Positions 17,329-25,216 of a DNA stretch of 57,432 nt are shown one piece after another. Positions within the stretch are counted from its first letter, which is position 1, and every line of letters starts with the position of its first letter. The notes under the pieces are model-generated. The model had not been told where the DNA came from, searched no databases, and was given only the letters and a program-made list of their open reading frames with translations. This DNA comes from Arthrobacter echini. Its GTDB lineage: Bacteria; Actinomycetota; Actinomycetes; Actinomycetales; Micrococcaceae. The stretch is taken from the NCBI RefSeq assembly GCF_008107445.1, contig NZ_VSLD01000008.1, forward strand, positions 1 through 57,432, read 5' to 3'. The position numbers and the translations under genes are program-made.

Positions 17329-17688
17329 ATGACTGACACTGTCAGGACCCCGATGGACCTCACTGATATCAGCGCTACCGCCAGCTCTGACGCAAATGCA
17401 TCCTCGGGAGGCTCTTGCGGTTGCTGCGCACCCCAGCAATCGGCTGCAGCGCAGCCAACGAACGAAGGCACTGTGTTTGCCGACTACTCAGTGACCGGCT
17501 TGACCTGTGGTTCCTGTGCAGGCCGTGTCAGCAGTGCCATCGGCGAACTGGACGGCGTGGAGAACGTCCGCATCGCTGTTGTTCCTGGCGGCATATCGAC
17601 TGTCAGTGTCACCAGCGGCCGGCCCCTTGAGGCATCGTCTGTGCAGGACGCCGTCGAAAAGGCAGGCTACCAGCTCGCGACGGCCTGA
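17329..17688 (+). CDS. copZ: CopZ-like copper chaperone with extra N-terminal Cys cluster
   Basis: 119 residues. A flexible N-terminus contains GGSCGCC (C30, C32, C33), followed by a heavy-metal-associated (HMA) domain at ~50-117 with the GLTCGSC Cu(I) site (C60, C63). It lacks a signal peptide, so it is a cytosolic copper carrier. The start follows GCAGGAGA. A CsoR box upstream implies copper induction. The TGA stop lies at 17686-17688, overlapping the 4-base target duplication of an IS21 element that begins at 17691; anything once downstream in the operon is now about 5 kb away. Confidence 0.85.
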   Translation: MTDTVRTPMDLTDISATASSDANASSGGSCGCCAPQQSAAAQPTNEGTVFADYSVTGLTCGSCAGRVSSAIGELDGVENVRIAVVPGGISTVSVTSGRPLEASSVQDAVEKAGYQLATA

Positions 17689-17753
17689 GCTGACGGCGCT
17701 CATCGATTTTCCTCGGTGGTGCTCGCGGAATGTCCTCAGGTCGCGGGGTCAGG

Positions 17754-18581
17754 TTAGCGCAGGTTCGTGCCGGTGGTAACGCGGCGGAGTTGCTCGGCTG
17801 CGGCGTGGTGGTTTCGCAGTCGGTAGGACGCTCCGTCGAGGGTGATGACGACGGACCTGTGGAGGAGCCGGTCGAGCATCGCGGCGGCGACGGTAGTGTC
17901 GCCGAGGATCTCTGCCCAGGCTCCGACGGGCCGGTTCGTGGTGAGCACGATCGAGGTTTTCAGGTAGCGCTGGTTGATGACCTGGAACAGGGCAGACGCG
18001 GCCTCGCCGGGAAGCGGGAGGTAGCCGAGCTCGTCGATGATGAGCAGAGTCGGGCCAGCGAAGAACCGCATCATGGTCGCCCATTTCCCCTCGATCGCGG
18101 CGCGGTGGCAGCGGGCGGCTAGGTCCGCTGCGGAGGTGAAGTAGACGCGGTAGCCGGCCTGGACGGCGGCGTGTCCGAGGCCGGTCGCGATGTGGGTCTT
18201 CCCGACCCCGGGCGGGCCGATGAGGAGCACGTTCGTCGCGGTCTCGAGGTAACGGCAGGTGCCCAGCTCGCTGAGTAGGTTCTTATCGATCCCTGATGCG
18301 GCGTCGAGGTCGAAGTCGTCCAGGGTCGTGCTGGTGGGGAGGTTCGCGAACCGGAACCGGCCGGTGAGGCGGCGCGCCTCAGTGGCGGTCACCTCGATCT
18401 GCAGGAGCCGTTCGAGGGCGTGGGTAAGGGACCAGCCCTGCGCGGTCGCCTGGTCCAGCACGGCGGGCAGAGCCTCGGCTGCGTCGGCGAGTTTCAGCTC
18501 GGTGAGATGGCCGCGCAGTTGCTGGTAGACACTTGCCGCGGTCTTCGTCGTGGTCGTTGCAGTGGTCGGGTTGGTGGTCAT
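17754..18581 (-). CDS. istB: IS21 helper ATPase IstB (outer element)
   Basis: 275-residue AAA+/DnaA-like ATPase. Walker A is GPPGVGKTH, Walker B is LLIIDELGYLPL, and the sensor region NQRYLKTSIVLTTNRPVGAW follows. It assembles on target DNA and activates IstA. The start overlaps the istA stop (ATGA at 18578-18581). An N-terminal Thr-rich run is unusual but harmless. The gene itself looks intact, though its partner istA is broken. Confidence 0.92.
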   Translation of the reverse strand: MTTNPTTATTTTKTAASVYQQLRGHLTELKLADAAEALPAVLDQATAQGWSLTHALERLLQIEVTATEARRLTGRFRFANLPTSTTLDDFDLDAASGIDKNLLSELGTCRYLETATNVLLIGPPGVGKTHIATGLGHAAVQAGYRVYFTSAADLAARCHRAAIEGKWATMMRFFAGPTLLIIDELGYLPLPGEAASALFQVINQRYLKTSIVLTTNRPVGAWAEILGDTTVAAAMLDRLLHRSVVITLDGASYRLRNHHAAAEQLRRVTTGTNLR

Positions 18582-19750
18582 CGGAGGGTGTTCCTGTTCT
18601 TCGCGGCCTGCTCGTAAGCGGCTAGATCGATCACGGTTGCGGTGGGCTCGATAGCCCCGGTGAGGACGGCTGCAGCGCGTTGAGCGGCAGCTCCTGGCGG
18701 GATGCGTTCTTTGCGTCGGTGCGGACGCCCTGGAGGAGCCGATGCCATCGCGATGGTGTCCAGGGCCGTGACATGCCCGGTATCGCGGACAGTGACCCCG
18801 AGGCCGGGTTCAGCGACCCGGTGGCGGGCGATCACGACTCCCGAGACGGTGGCGATGTCGATCACCACGGCGCCGAGGCGCTGGTGGACGACCACCTTCG
18901 CTGAAGCTAGTTCCGGCGGGACGGAGTACCGGTTTCCGCGCCAGTCGATCAACGCTTGCCGGGTCGCGGTGCGTTCCTCGGCGATCACGACCGGGAACGG
19001 TACCGGCGGTAACGGCCTCAGCCGTTCCGCGGTGAACATGACCTGCGCGGTCGTCGAACCGGTTTCGCTCTCCCGAACGCGTAGGTCTTGACGAACAGCG
19101 AACGCTTCGACGCTGGCCTGCGCCTGTTCGAGGGTGAGGTCCTCGGGAAGGTTCCGCCACCACCGTTGCGCCGCGGTGTGGTTGTTCTTCTCGACCACCC
19201 CTTTCCGGTTCCCGGACCGGGGTCGGCACGCGATCACGCTGACGGCGTGATGCTTCGCGAACGCGGCGAACTGGGGGTTCAGATCGCTGCTGCCGGCCTT
19301 CACGACGGTGGTCATCCGATCAAACCGCCAATCCCTCGTGACTCCGCCGAGCAGGGCCAGCTGTGTCGTCATCGCGGCGAGCAGGTGCGGGAGATCCATC
19401 GATGGGGAGATCACCGCCCGCCAGACACCGGAGTGCGGAAGCGACCCGACCAGTAGGAACGCCCGCTTCGTCGGGAACCCCCACCCCGCCGGGGCGTCGG
19501 GCAGTTCGAGCCAGTCGAACTGGGTTTCCTCCCCGGGCGGATGATCGATGACCGCGTTTGGGCGCTTTGTCACATGAGCGCAGCTCCCGCAGAACGGTCG
19601 TAGATCCCGCTCCCGGATCTGCCGGGTCAGGGTCGGATACGACCCCGTGAACCCGAGTGCGACAAGCTCGTCCAGCAACGTCATCGCCCACAGATGCGGG
19701 TCCTCGCCGAGCCTGGCTTTCACGTAGTCGGCGTACGGGTCGAACGAGTC
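18578..19750 (-). pseudogene. istA: IS21 transposase IstA, C-terminal part (outer element)
   Basis: About 390 residues of the DDE transposase, from DSFDPYADYVKARL to the end. It includes the first catalytic Asp (TQFDWLELPD), the RSGNRKGVVEKNN segment with the Glu, and the C-terminal SH3-like part. The N-terminal HTH is missing here and lies at 22420-22581, on the far side of the inner IS21. Joining the two at the duplicated CGAGTC restores a continuous protein. Confidence 0.88.
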
Positions 19751-19886
19751 TGTCAATGGCCACTAGGAACTGCCCGTGGGCGGCCAGCAGAAATGCCCGC
19801 TGGTGGCCACGGGAACTGCCCGGTCATGGTCAACAGATCTGCCCACCAGGGGGTTGGTGGCGTTGGCCATGCGGGGTTGTGGTGGG

Positions 19887-20666
19887 TTAGTTCATCGCAG
19901 TGACTCCTTTCCCAGCGAGGGCTTGGGTGAGCCGGATGGACTCGCCCGTCGTTTGGCAGACGTGGGCGTGGTGCAGGAGCCGGTCGACGGTCGCTGTCGC
20001 GAGGGTTTTAGGCATGAGTTGGTCGAATCCGGCGGGGTGCAGGTTCGAGGAGACCGCGATGGAGCGTTTTTCGTACGCGGCGTCAACGAGACGATAGAGC
20101 CCTTCGGCGGCGTCTGCACCGACTTCGAGGAGACCTATGTCATCAACGACGATGAGATCGGCGCGAAGGATGCGGGCGACGACACGGTGAACGGAGTCAT
20201 CTGAGCGGTGCGCGCGTACCAGCGCGCCGAGGTCCTCGAGCCGGAACCAGGCGACCCGCATCCCGGCCTCCACGGCGTGCTGGCCGAGGGCCTCGAGGAA
20301 GAACGTCTTTCCCGTCCCGGAGGGCCCGCAGACCACGACGTTTTCCTTCCGGCCGATCCATTCCAGGGTCCGCAGTGCCTGCTGCGTCGGCGCCGGGATC
20401 GAGGAAGCAGCCGGGTCCCAGGTATCGAACGTCTTCCCGGTCGGGAACCCCGCGGCTTTGCGCCTGGTGACGAGCATGGACCGGGACCGGCCGGCGACTT
20501 CCTCGACGAAGAGGGCCTTGATGACCTCGACGGGTTCCCACCGCTGTGACTTGGCGGTCGCGATGAGTTCCGGTGCCAACGCGCGGGCGTAGGGCATTTT
20601 CAGTTGCCGCATTAACGCCTCAAGGTCCGCCGGCAGGGCGGGAGCGGGGGCCTGGGTGACACTCAT
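19887..20666 (-). CDS. istB: IS21 helper ATPase IstB (inner element)
   Basis: 259 residues with Walker A GPSGTGKTFF, Walker B LIVVDDIGLLEVG and the SIAVSSNLHPAGFDQL sensor segment. It is clearly diverged from the outer IstB, so the two elements are different IS21 lineages. The start overlaps the upstream istA stop (ATGA). The 130 bases between this gene and the element's end hold the subterminal repeats. Confidence 0.92.
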   Translation of the reverse strand: MSVTQAPAPALPADLEALMRQLKMPYARALAPELIATAKSQRWEPVEVIKALFVEEVAGRSRSMLVTRRKAAGFPTGKTFDTWDPAASSIPAPTQQALRTLEWIGRKENVVVCGPSGTGKTFFLEALGQHAVEAGMRVAWFRLEDLGALVRAHRSDDSVHRVVARILRADLIVVDDIGLLEVGADAAEGLYRLVDAAYEKRSIAVSSNLHPAGFDQLMPKTLATATVDRLLHHAHVCQTTGESIRLTQALAGKGVTAMN

Positions 20667-22222
20667 GCGCTTTCCTCCAGATCATCGGCGGCGGCGACCT
20701 CGACGATGTGGACCACGGGTGTGATGGTCTGCCCGATCGAGGCCCACCCGGCGGTGCCTTGCGCCAGCGAGGTCTTCTCGTCCGCTGTTCGGGACCCGGT
20801 CCGGGCGCCGCCCGCGGCCAGGATCGATGCCAGGTCTCCCGTCGCGAAGCGGCTATAGGTGGCCGCTTCACCCAAGGCCTGATCGACCTCGGCGGTGCCG
20901 CTGATCTTGGCCAGCGCGACGGCTTCGGCCATCTTTTGGTTCATCCGTGCGGTGCCGGCTGCGGCGGCTTCCAGCAGCCAGGCGTGGGCTCCGGCGCCGA
21001 TGCCCAGGAACTCGGCCTCCGCGGCGCTGCGCGCCTTGATCGTGTACTCACCTGGGACCTTCTGGTGATGATCAGGGAAATGGGTGTCATCGATCGCGGG
21101 GCTTCCCGGCCTGGCCCGGGGGTGCCGGGCGACTTCGAGGGGACCATTGGTGCCGACGTGGACGACGACGACCTGCTCGTCCGTACCGATTCCGTGGCTG
21201 CGCACGAACACCCGGGCGCCCAAAAGGTGCGCGGGAACCGAGTACTGGCCGTTCTCGAAGGTGACCATCGGGGTGTTCTCCGGAACGGCCCGCGACAGCC
21301 CGAACGCCACCGTATGCGCGGTGTCCGGAACCCGATGCAACCGGGGCGCCTCCTCCACCAGCATGAGTGCTGGCTTCCGGCGGGTCACCCGGTGCTCCCG
21401 GGTGTTGACCTCGTCCATGAACGCCTCGCACGCCGCCTCCAGCTCGGTGAACGAGGCGTACTCGGCCCGCAGGTTCGTGTCCTTGGGCACGAGGTCGGCC
21501 TTCGCCAGCTTCACCGCGGCCTCCACCCCGCCCTTGGACGCCGGATCCGCCGGCTGGCAAGTCAGCACCGTGACACCGTAATGGCGGGCAAAGTCCACGG
21601 TCTGCTGGTTGCGCACCGGCACCCCCGCGACGTGGGACACCGTCACGGTCTTCTCGTTATCGGTCAGCACATACGTCGGGGCGCCCTCGATTCTCCGGAA
21701 CGTGCGATCCAGTGCCGCGAACACGCTCGGCGCCGTCCGGTCCCGCAACGCGATCACGACCCGGAACCTCGACCACGCCAACCAGGCCACGAACAACACC
21801 GTCTTGCGACCCTCGATGACCGGTCCGTCGCCGAAGTCATACTGCAACCACATGCCAGGCTCCGTCACCCACGGCCGGTGCACTCGGACATGACCAAGCC
21901 GGTACGCGGCGCGGACCTGCGCGACCGCCCGCCGTGTCGACCGGTCCGATCCCTCATAGCCCAGCGCGATGAGCTTCTCGTGCGCTTTATCGGCGCGGAT
22001 CCGTCCCCTGGACGCCTCGACCCATTCCTCGATCTTGGGCATAAATGGGTCCGTCACCCGGCCCCGGTAGGCAGGTTCGGCGATCGGCTTCCCCGCGTCG
22101 CGGGCAGCAACATGCCGGGCAACAGTGTGGTGCGAGCAGCCGGTGAGCTCGGCTGCAGCGCGCAACGACCCGGTCAGATCGTAGGCAGCAAGAATTTCCA
22201 TGATTTCTCCGTCAAACTTCAT
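20663..22222 (-). CDS. istA: IS21 transposase IstA (inner element)
   Basis: 519 residues. It has an N-terminal HTH (LTGSLRAAAELTGCSHHTVARHV), the integrase core with LQYDFGDGPVIEG (Asp), VLTDNEKTV (Asp) and ASKGGVEAAVKLAKADL (Glu), and a C-terminal beta-barrel. Length and motifs match full-length IstA. ATG 22222 is chosen because family similarity starts at MKFDGEIMEILAAYD; the frame is open upstream to 22378 but runs into the terminal repeats. Confidence 0.9.
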   Translation of the reverse strand: MKFDGEIMEILAAYDLTGSLRAAAELTGCSHHTVARHVAARDAGKPIAEPAYRGRVTDPFMPKIEEWVEASRGRIRADKAHEKLIALGYEGSDRSTRRAVAQVRAAYRLGHVRVHRPWVTEPGMWLQYDFGDGPVIEGRKTVLFVAWLAWSRFRVVIALRDRTAPSVFAALDRTFRRIEGAPTYVLTDNEKTVTVSHVAGVPVRNQQTVDFARHYGVTVLTCQPADPASKGGVEAAVKLAKADLVPKDTNLRAEYASFTELEAACEAFMDEVNTREHRVTRRKPALMLVEEAPRLHRVPDTAHTVAFGLSRAVPENTPMVTFENGQYSVPAHLLGARVFVRSHGIGTDEQVVVVHVGTNGPLEVARHPRARPGSPAIDDTHFPDHHQKVPGEYTIKARSAAEAEFLGIGAGAHAWLLEAAAAGTARMNQKMAEAVALAKISGTAEVDQALGEAATYSRFATGDLASILAAGGARTGSRTADEKTSLAQGTAGWASIGQTITPVVHIVEVAAADDLEESA

Positions 22223-22419
22223 AACAGGGCCTCTTCCCGGGCGACTTTGGTGCGTCTTAGACACCGCAATCAAACCCCGGGAAGAGGCTCCCGCCGCATA
22301 AGCGGTCGGGGTTCCAAACAAGAAGTGGGCAGATCTCATGGCCACCAACGGGCAGTGCTCCTGGCCGTCAGTGGGCACTTCCGTGGCCGCCTATGGGCAG
22401 TTTTTCATGGCCGCTAACA

Positions 22420-22581
22420 CGAGTCCGGGGTCGCCCGCTGGCGGACGCCGGGTGCCCGTTTCCCGGACAGATACGCCCGGATCGTCTTGCGGTCATGGTG
22501 GGTGCGGCGGGCGATCTCGCTGATCGTCATGCCCTGCCGTTTGAGCGCGTGGATGTCCACGTCGTCCTCCTCTGAAAGCAT
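22420..22581 (-). pseudogene. istA: IS21 IstA N-terminal fragment (outer element)
   Basis: ATG 22581 starts MLSEEDDVDIHALKRQ, followed by the DNA-binding HTH MTISEIARRTHHDRKTIRAYL. It is cut at ...TPDS by the inner IS21; the residual frame terminates at 22414 inside that element. The fragment completes the truncated istA at 18578-19750. Confidence 0.88.
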
Positions 22582-22865
22582 GAGAAGAGGGCCTCCCTCG
22601 AGCTGGTGAGTGGTCAGAGACCACCAGCATCGAGGGAGGCCCGCCTCATGCAGCGGAGCGACCCGGAGTGAGGAACTTCAACAAGCAGAACTGGGGAATT
22701 TCAGTGAGCACCGTCAGAGCCTAGACGCAGGCACCGGTCCCCCCTCCCCTTGGATGAGACCAGAGGAAGAGTCACTATTGGCAAGAACCAGAGCGGTTCA
22801 GTTCAGGCGAATCAACATTTATAAGGAGCACGCAAGGCGTGCTCGTTGTATCTGGGCAGAATAAA

Positions 22866-22900
22866 AGCGGCAGGCACCCCCGTTCAGGGCGCCTGCCGCT
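22866..22900 (-). terminator. intrinsic terminator after the LysM/NlpC-P60 gene
   Basis: AGCGGCAGGC (22866-22875) pairs perfectly with GCCTGCCGCT (22891-22900). On the minus strand the hairpin is followed by TTTTAT, giving a Rho-independent terminator 38 bases after the stop of the P60 gene. Confidence 0.85.
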
Positions 22901-22938
22901 CTCTCAGTCTATGGAGACGACATCCACATCGATCAGTA

Positions 22939-23820
22939 TTAGCCGTTGACCCGCACGAAGGACGAACCGGCCAGGTCCGACAGTGGGTGCTTGATGGTGA
23001 GGTTCGCACCGTTCATGCCGCTGCTGATGACTTCGCCGTTGCCGACGTAGATGCCGATGTGGCCGGGGCGGATGACCAGGTCACCGGGGGCTGGCGTGGA
23101 GACGACAGTGCCGTACTGGTAGAACTGCGTCGGTCCCAGATCTCCTACGTCCTTGCCGATTGAACGCAGGGCCTGTTCGACGAGGATCGTGCAGTCCTGG
23201 ATGGAGCCTAGCTGGCTGTAGGCCGAGGCGACCAGAGCTGCACCGACACCACCTGCTGCGGCGTCACTGACGGGCCCCGACTGCTGGATAGGGGCAATAG
23301 CAGACGAAGTCAAGGAGTAACCGGACTGAGCTGCTACGGGAGCAACGGCTGCTGCAGGGGCCGGGGCTGCCGGGATGATGTAGGAGACTTCGGTTGTCGG
23401 TGCTGCGGCGGGGCTCACGGCGGCCGGTGCCCACGTCAATGCAGCTGAAGCGCCCGTGAGGGTGATCTGCTGGCCCGGGTAGAGGACCGAGGCATAGGAC
23501 AGACCGTTCTGCGCCAGGAGTGTGTTCAGGTTGACGTCATACAGGGCAGCGATACCGCCGAGGGTGTCACCTGCAACGACGGTGTGAACACCGGCTGCTG
23601 CAGCGGCGGGCGCCTGGATAGCGGTGCCGGCTGCTTCCTGGGTGTAGGTGCCAGCCTGGGCGGGAACTCCTACTGCGAGGACGATGCCGCCGGTCGCAGC
23701 AGCGATGATGGCCGGCTTGCCCAGCGCAACAGCGCCGGTCTTCGCGGAGAAGGACAGTCCTTCAAGGGCGATTGAGTGGTTGACGGTGGCGCGGTGGCGC
23801 GCAGAAATGACACGTGACAT
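22939..23820 (-). CDS. secreted LysM-NlpC/P60 cell-wall hydrolase
   Basis: 293 residues. It has a long N-terminus with a hydrophobic export segment (~35-58, ending PAQA), a LysM peptidoglycan-binding domain at ~78-122 (HTVVAGDTLGGIAALYDVNLNTLL), an Ala/Pro linker, and an NlpC/P60 endopeptidase domain with C210 (QDCTILVEQAL) and H254 (RPGHIGIYVGNGEV). It cleaves peptidoglycan peptides, as in RipA/Rpf-associated enzymes. ATG 23820 has GGGAGAGG upstream. A probable c-di-AMP riboswitch precedes it. It is oriented opposite to the copper genes and looks like a host envelope gene. Confidence 0.9.
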   Translation of the reverse strand: MSRVISARHRATVNHSIALEGLSFSAKTGAVALGKPAIIAAATGGIVLAVGVPAQAGTYTQEAAGTAIQAPAAAAAGVHTVVAGDTLGGIAALYDVNLNTLLAQNGLSYASVLYPGQQITLTGASAALTWAPAAVSPAAAPTTEVSYIIPAAPAPAAAVAPVAAQSGYSLTSSAIAPIQQSGPVSDAAAGGVGAALVASAYSQLGSIQDCTILVEQALRSIGKDVGDLGPTQFYQYGTVVSTPAPGDLVIRPGHIGIYVGNGEVISSGMNGANLTIKHPLSDLAGSSFVRVNG

Positions 23821-23834
23821 GCGTTGGTTGCCTC

Positions 23835-23975
23835 TCCCATGCCTGCGGGGTGAGCTGTCGGGTTCGGATGGGAGTTCACCCGGCCGCTTCAGTCCTAGGG
23901 ACGGAAATGAAAGCGACTTAACCCCAAGGGCCACTGGTTGTGGCCCGTACATCTTGGGTCCCCCGTTCCTGCCAT
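23835..23975 (-). promoter_or_regulatory. probable c-di-AMP (ydaO/yuaA) riboswitch
   Basis: Read on the minus strand, the leader contains GGGGGACCCA, then CTTGGGGTTAAG, and finally CCCGACAGCTCACCCCGCAG just before GCATGGGAGAGG. These are hallmark segments of actinobacterial ydaO riboswitches, which typically control NlpC/P60 and Rpf genes. The match to gene class is strong. I could not fold it, so the exact limits are approximate. Confidence 0.7.
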
Positions 23976-24291
23976 ACGGATATGAGCGGACGTATCCCAG
24001 GCAGCGGCAGGACTCGGCATTCTGCTCGGGAGTGTTCCAGCTGGTGCTAAGAACACTGGATGAGAATACCCCCCGCTGGTATCAAATGTCACGCGGAGGT
24101 AACGAAGCGTGGGGTATGTCGGAGACGACACGCCGCACTGGGTAGGACAGTGCGTGGAAGCAGATTCGCCGTGGCCTGCGACACCTAGGGCGTTCCGGTG
24201 ACCCGGTCATCCGGGGGCGCAAGGCGGTTCTTCCGAACGGAACAGGGGATGATTAACACGTGGAGAAGATCTCACTTCGCCCCTTGTTTAG

Positions 24292-24308
24292 ATACCCCTG
24301 TGGGGTAT
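24292..24308. promoter_or_regulatory. CsoR operator upstream of csoR
   Basis: ATACCCCTGTGGGGTAT is a CsoR palindrome located 27 bases before the csoR GTG, followed by an AT-rich tract. It implies autoregulation and control of the downstream copZ-copA genes. Confidence 0.87.
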
Positions 24309-24334
24309 ATATTTTTACTGTTGAAAGGAACGAC

Positions 24335-24655
24335 GTGATCACCGAAATTGAGGCTTCTGTTGAGTGGGGATACACCGCTGATAAGGACGCCTACCTCCGC
24401 AGGCTCAAGCGCATTGAGGGCCAGGTGCGCGGCATTGCCCGCATGGTCGATGAGGACAAGTACTGCATTGACATCCTCACCCAGGTCGCGGCCATCAATA
24501 AGGCCCTTCACGCGGTGAGCATCGGTCTGCTCGAAGAGCACATCGCGCACTGTGTCGTCGGAGCGGCCCATGAATCAACCGCGTCAGGGGATTCCGTCGC
24601 CGTCAACGCAAAGGTCAAGGAAGCGACCGACGCGATCAGCCGACTGCTTCGCTAA
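24335..24655 (+). CDS. csoR: copper-sensing repressor CsoR
   Basis: 106 residues from the GTG that follows AAAGGAA. All three Cu(I) ligands of the family are present: C44 (DKYCID), H69 and C73 (EEHIAHC), with the helical signature YLRRLKRIEGQVRGIARM. Cu(I) binding releases the operator. A longer frame to 24260 would read through the operator and is rejected. It is the first gene of the csoR-copZ-copA set, and presumably also acts on the boxes at 17151 and 38478. Confidence 0.93.
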   Translation: MITEIEASVEWGYTADKDAYLRRLKRIEGQVRGIARMVDEDKYCIDILTQVAAINKALHAVSIGLLEEHIAHCVVGAAHESTASGDSVAVNAKVKEATDAISRLLR

Positions 24656-24745
24656 TAGTCGATCACCAGGCTCGTGAGCAGCACTACAGCTTGTAGATCA
24701 TAAAGTTCGTCTCACATCATGCTTCGTCCAGAGAGAGAAGATCCC

Positions 24746-24961
24746 ATGCAAACGACCATCAACATCACCGGCATGACCTGCGGCCACTGCGTTTCGTCGG
24801 TCATGGAGGAACTCTCTGACGTGCCCGGGGTCGAAGAAGTCGATGTGCAGCTCAACGTGGGTGGGGTCTCTACAGCAGCAGTCACAGCCGACGTGGAACC
24901 TGAGCCGGGTGCGCTGCGAAAAGCCGTCGAGACCGCCGGGTACACCGTCGTCGGCACCTGA
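24746..24961 (+). CDS. copZ: copper chaperone CopZ
   Basis: 71-residue single HMA domain with ITGMTCGHC (C12, C15), the ferredoxin-like fold length and the Gly-Tyr (AGYTV) end. It delivers Cu(I) to CopA. ATG 24746 has a purine-rich AGAGAGAAG upstream. It lies 90 bases after csoR. It is a second chaperone in addition to the longer one at 17329. The 255 bases to copA contain no gene. Confidence 0.92.
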   Translation: MQTTINITGMTCGHCVSSVMEELSDVPGVEEVDVQLNVGGVSTAAVTADVEPEPGALRKAVETAGYTVVGT

Positions 24962-25216
24962 GTCCTCAACCACCACCGCCGATACGCAGAGTGGATGCCC
25001 CTATCGGTTAATTCGTAGGGCACCGGCTATTTCCGCTGTGTCAGCACCATAGCTCCGAGGAGCGCACCCACACGGGTCGGGTTATCGTCTCGCGCTCACC
25101 AGGAAACTTCACAGGATTACGGCTGGCGCAGCACTCATCAGCATCATCGCGCGACGTCATTCGCGGCAGCAGTTCACCAGCGCGATTAACCAGAGTCAGG
25201 GCAAGGAACTAGACGC

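Larger units (their letters stand above)
19751..22419 (-). mobile_element. inner IS21-family element
   Basis: The ends are TGTCAATGGCCACTAGGAAC and, on the other strand, TGTTAGCGGCCATGAAAAAC. They are flanked by the 6-base duplication CGAGTC (19745-19750 and 22420-22425). Both termini carry several subterminal copies of a GGCCA...CTGCCC unit (19770-19860 and 22320-22410), the usual IstA-binding repeats. Both istA and istB are intact, so this copy could be active. Confidence 0.88.
17691..22715 (-). mobile_element. outer IS21-family element (carries a nested IS21)
   Basis: The ends begin TGACGGCGCTCATCG (17691) and, on the other strand, TGACGGTGCTCACTG (from 22715). They match over ~20 bases with further subterminal similarity. 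The flanks show a 4-base duplication GAGC (17687-17690 and 22716-22719). It encodes istB (17754-18581) and istA split into 18578-19750 and 22420-22581 by the inner element. The insertion is directly at the end of copZ. Confidence 0.85.

Noticed and set aside
17124..17336. 70-residue frame between the CsoR box and copZ
   Set aside because: It starts inside the operator and has no ribosome-binding site or recognisable domain; it is more likely untranslated leader.
20708..22417. 569-residue plus-strand frame
   Set aside because: It is antisense to the inner IstA with its complete DDE motifs; no domain is recognisable in the plus frame.
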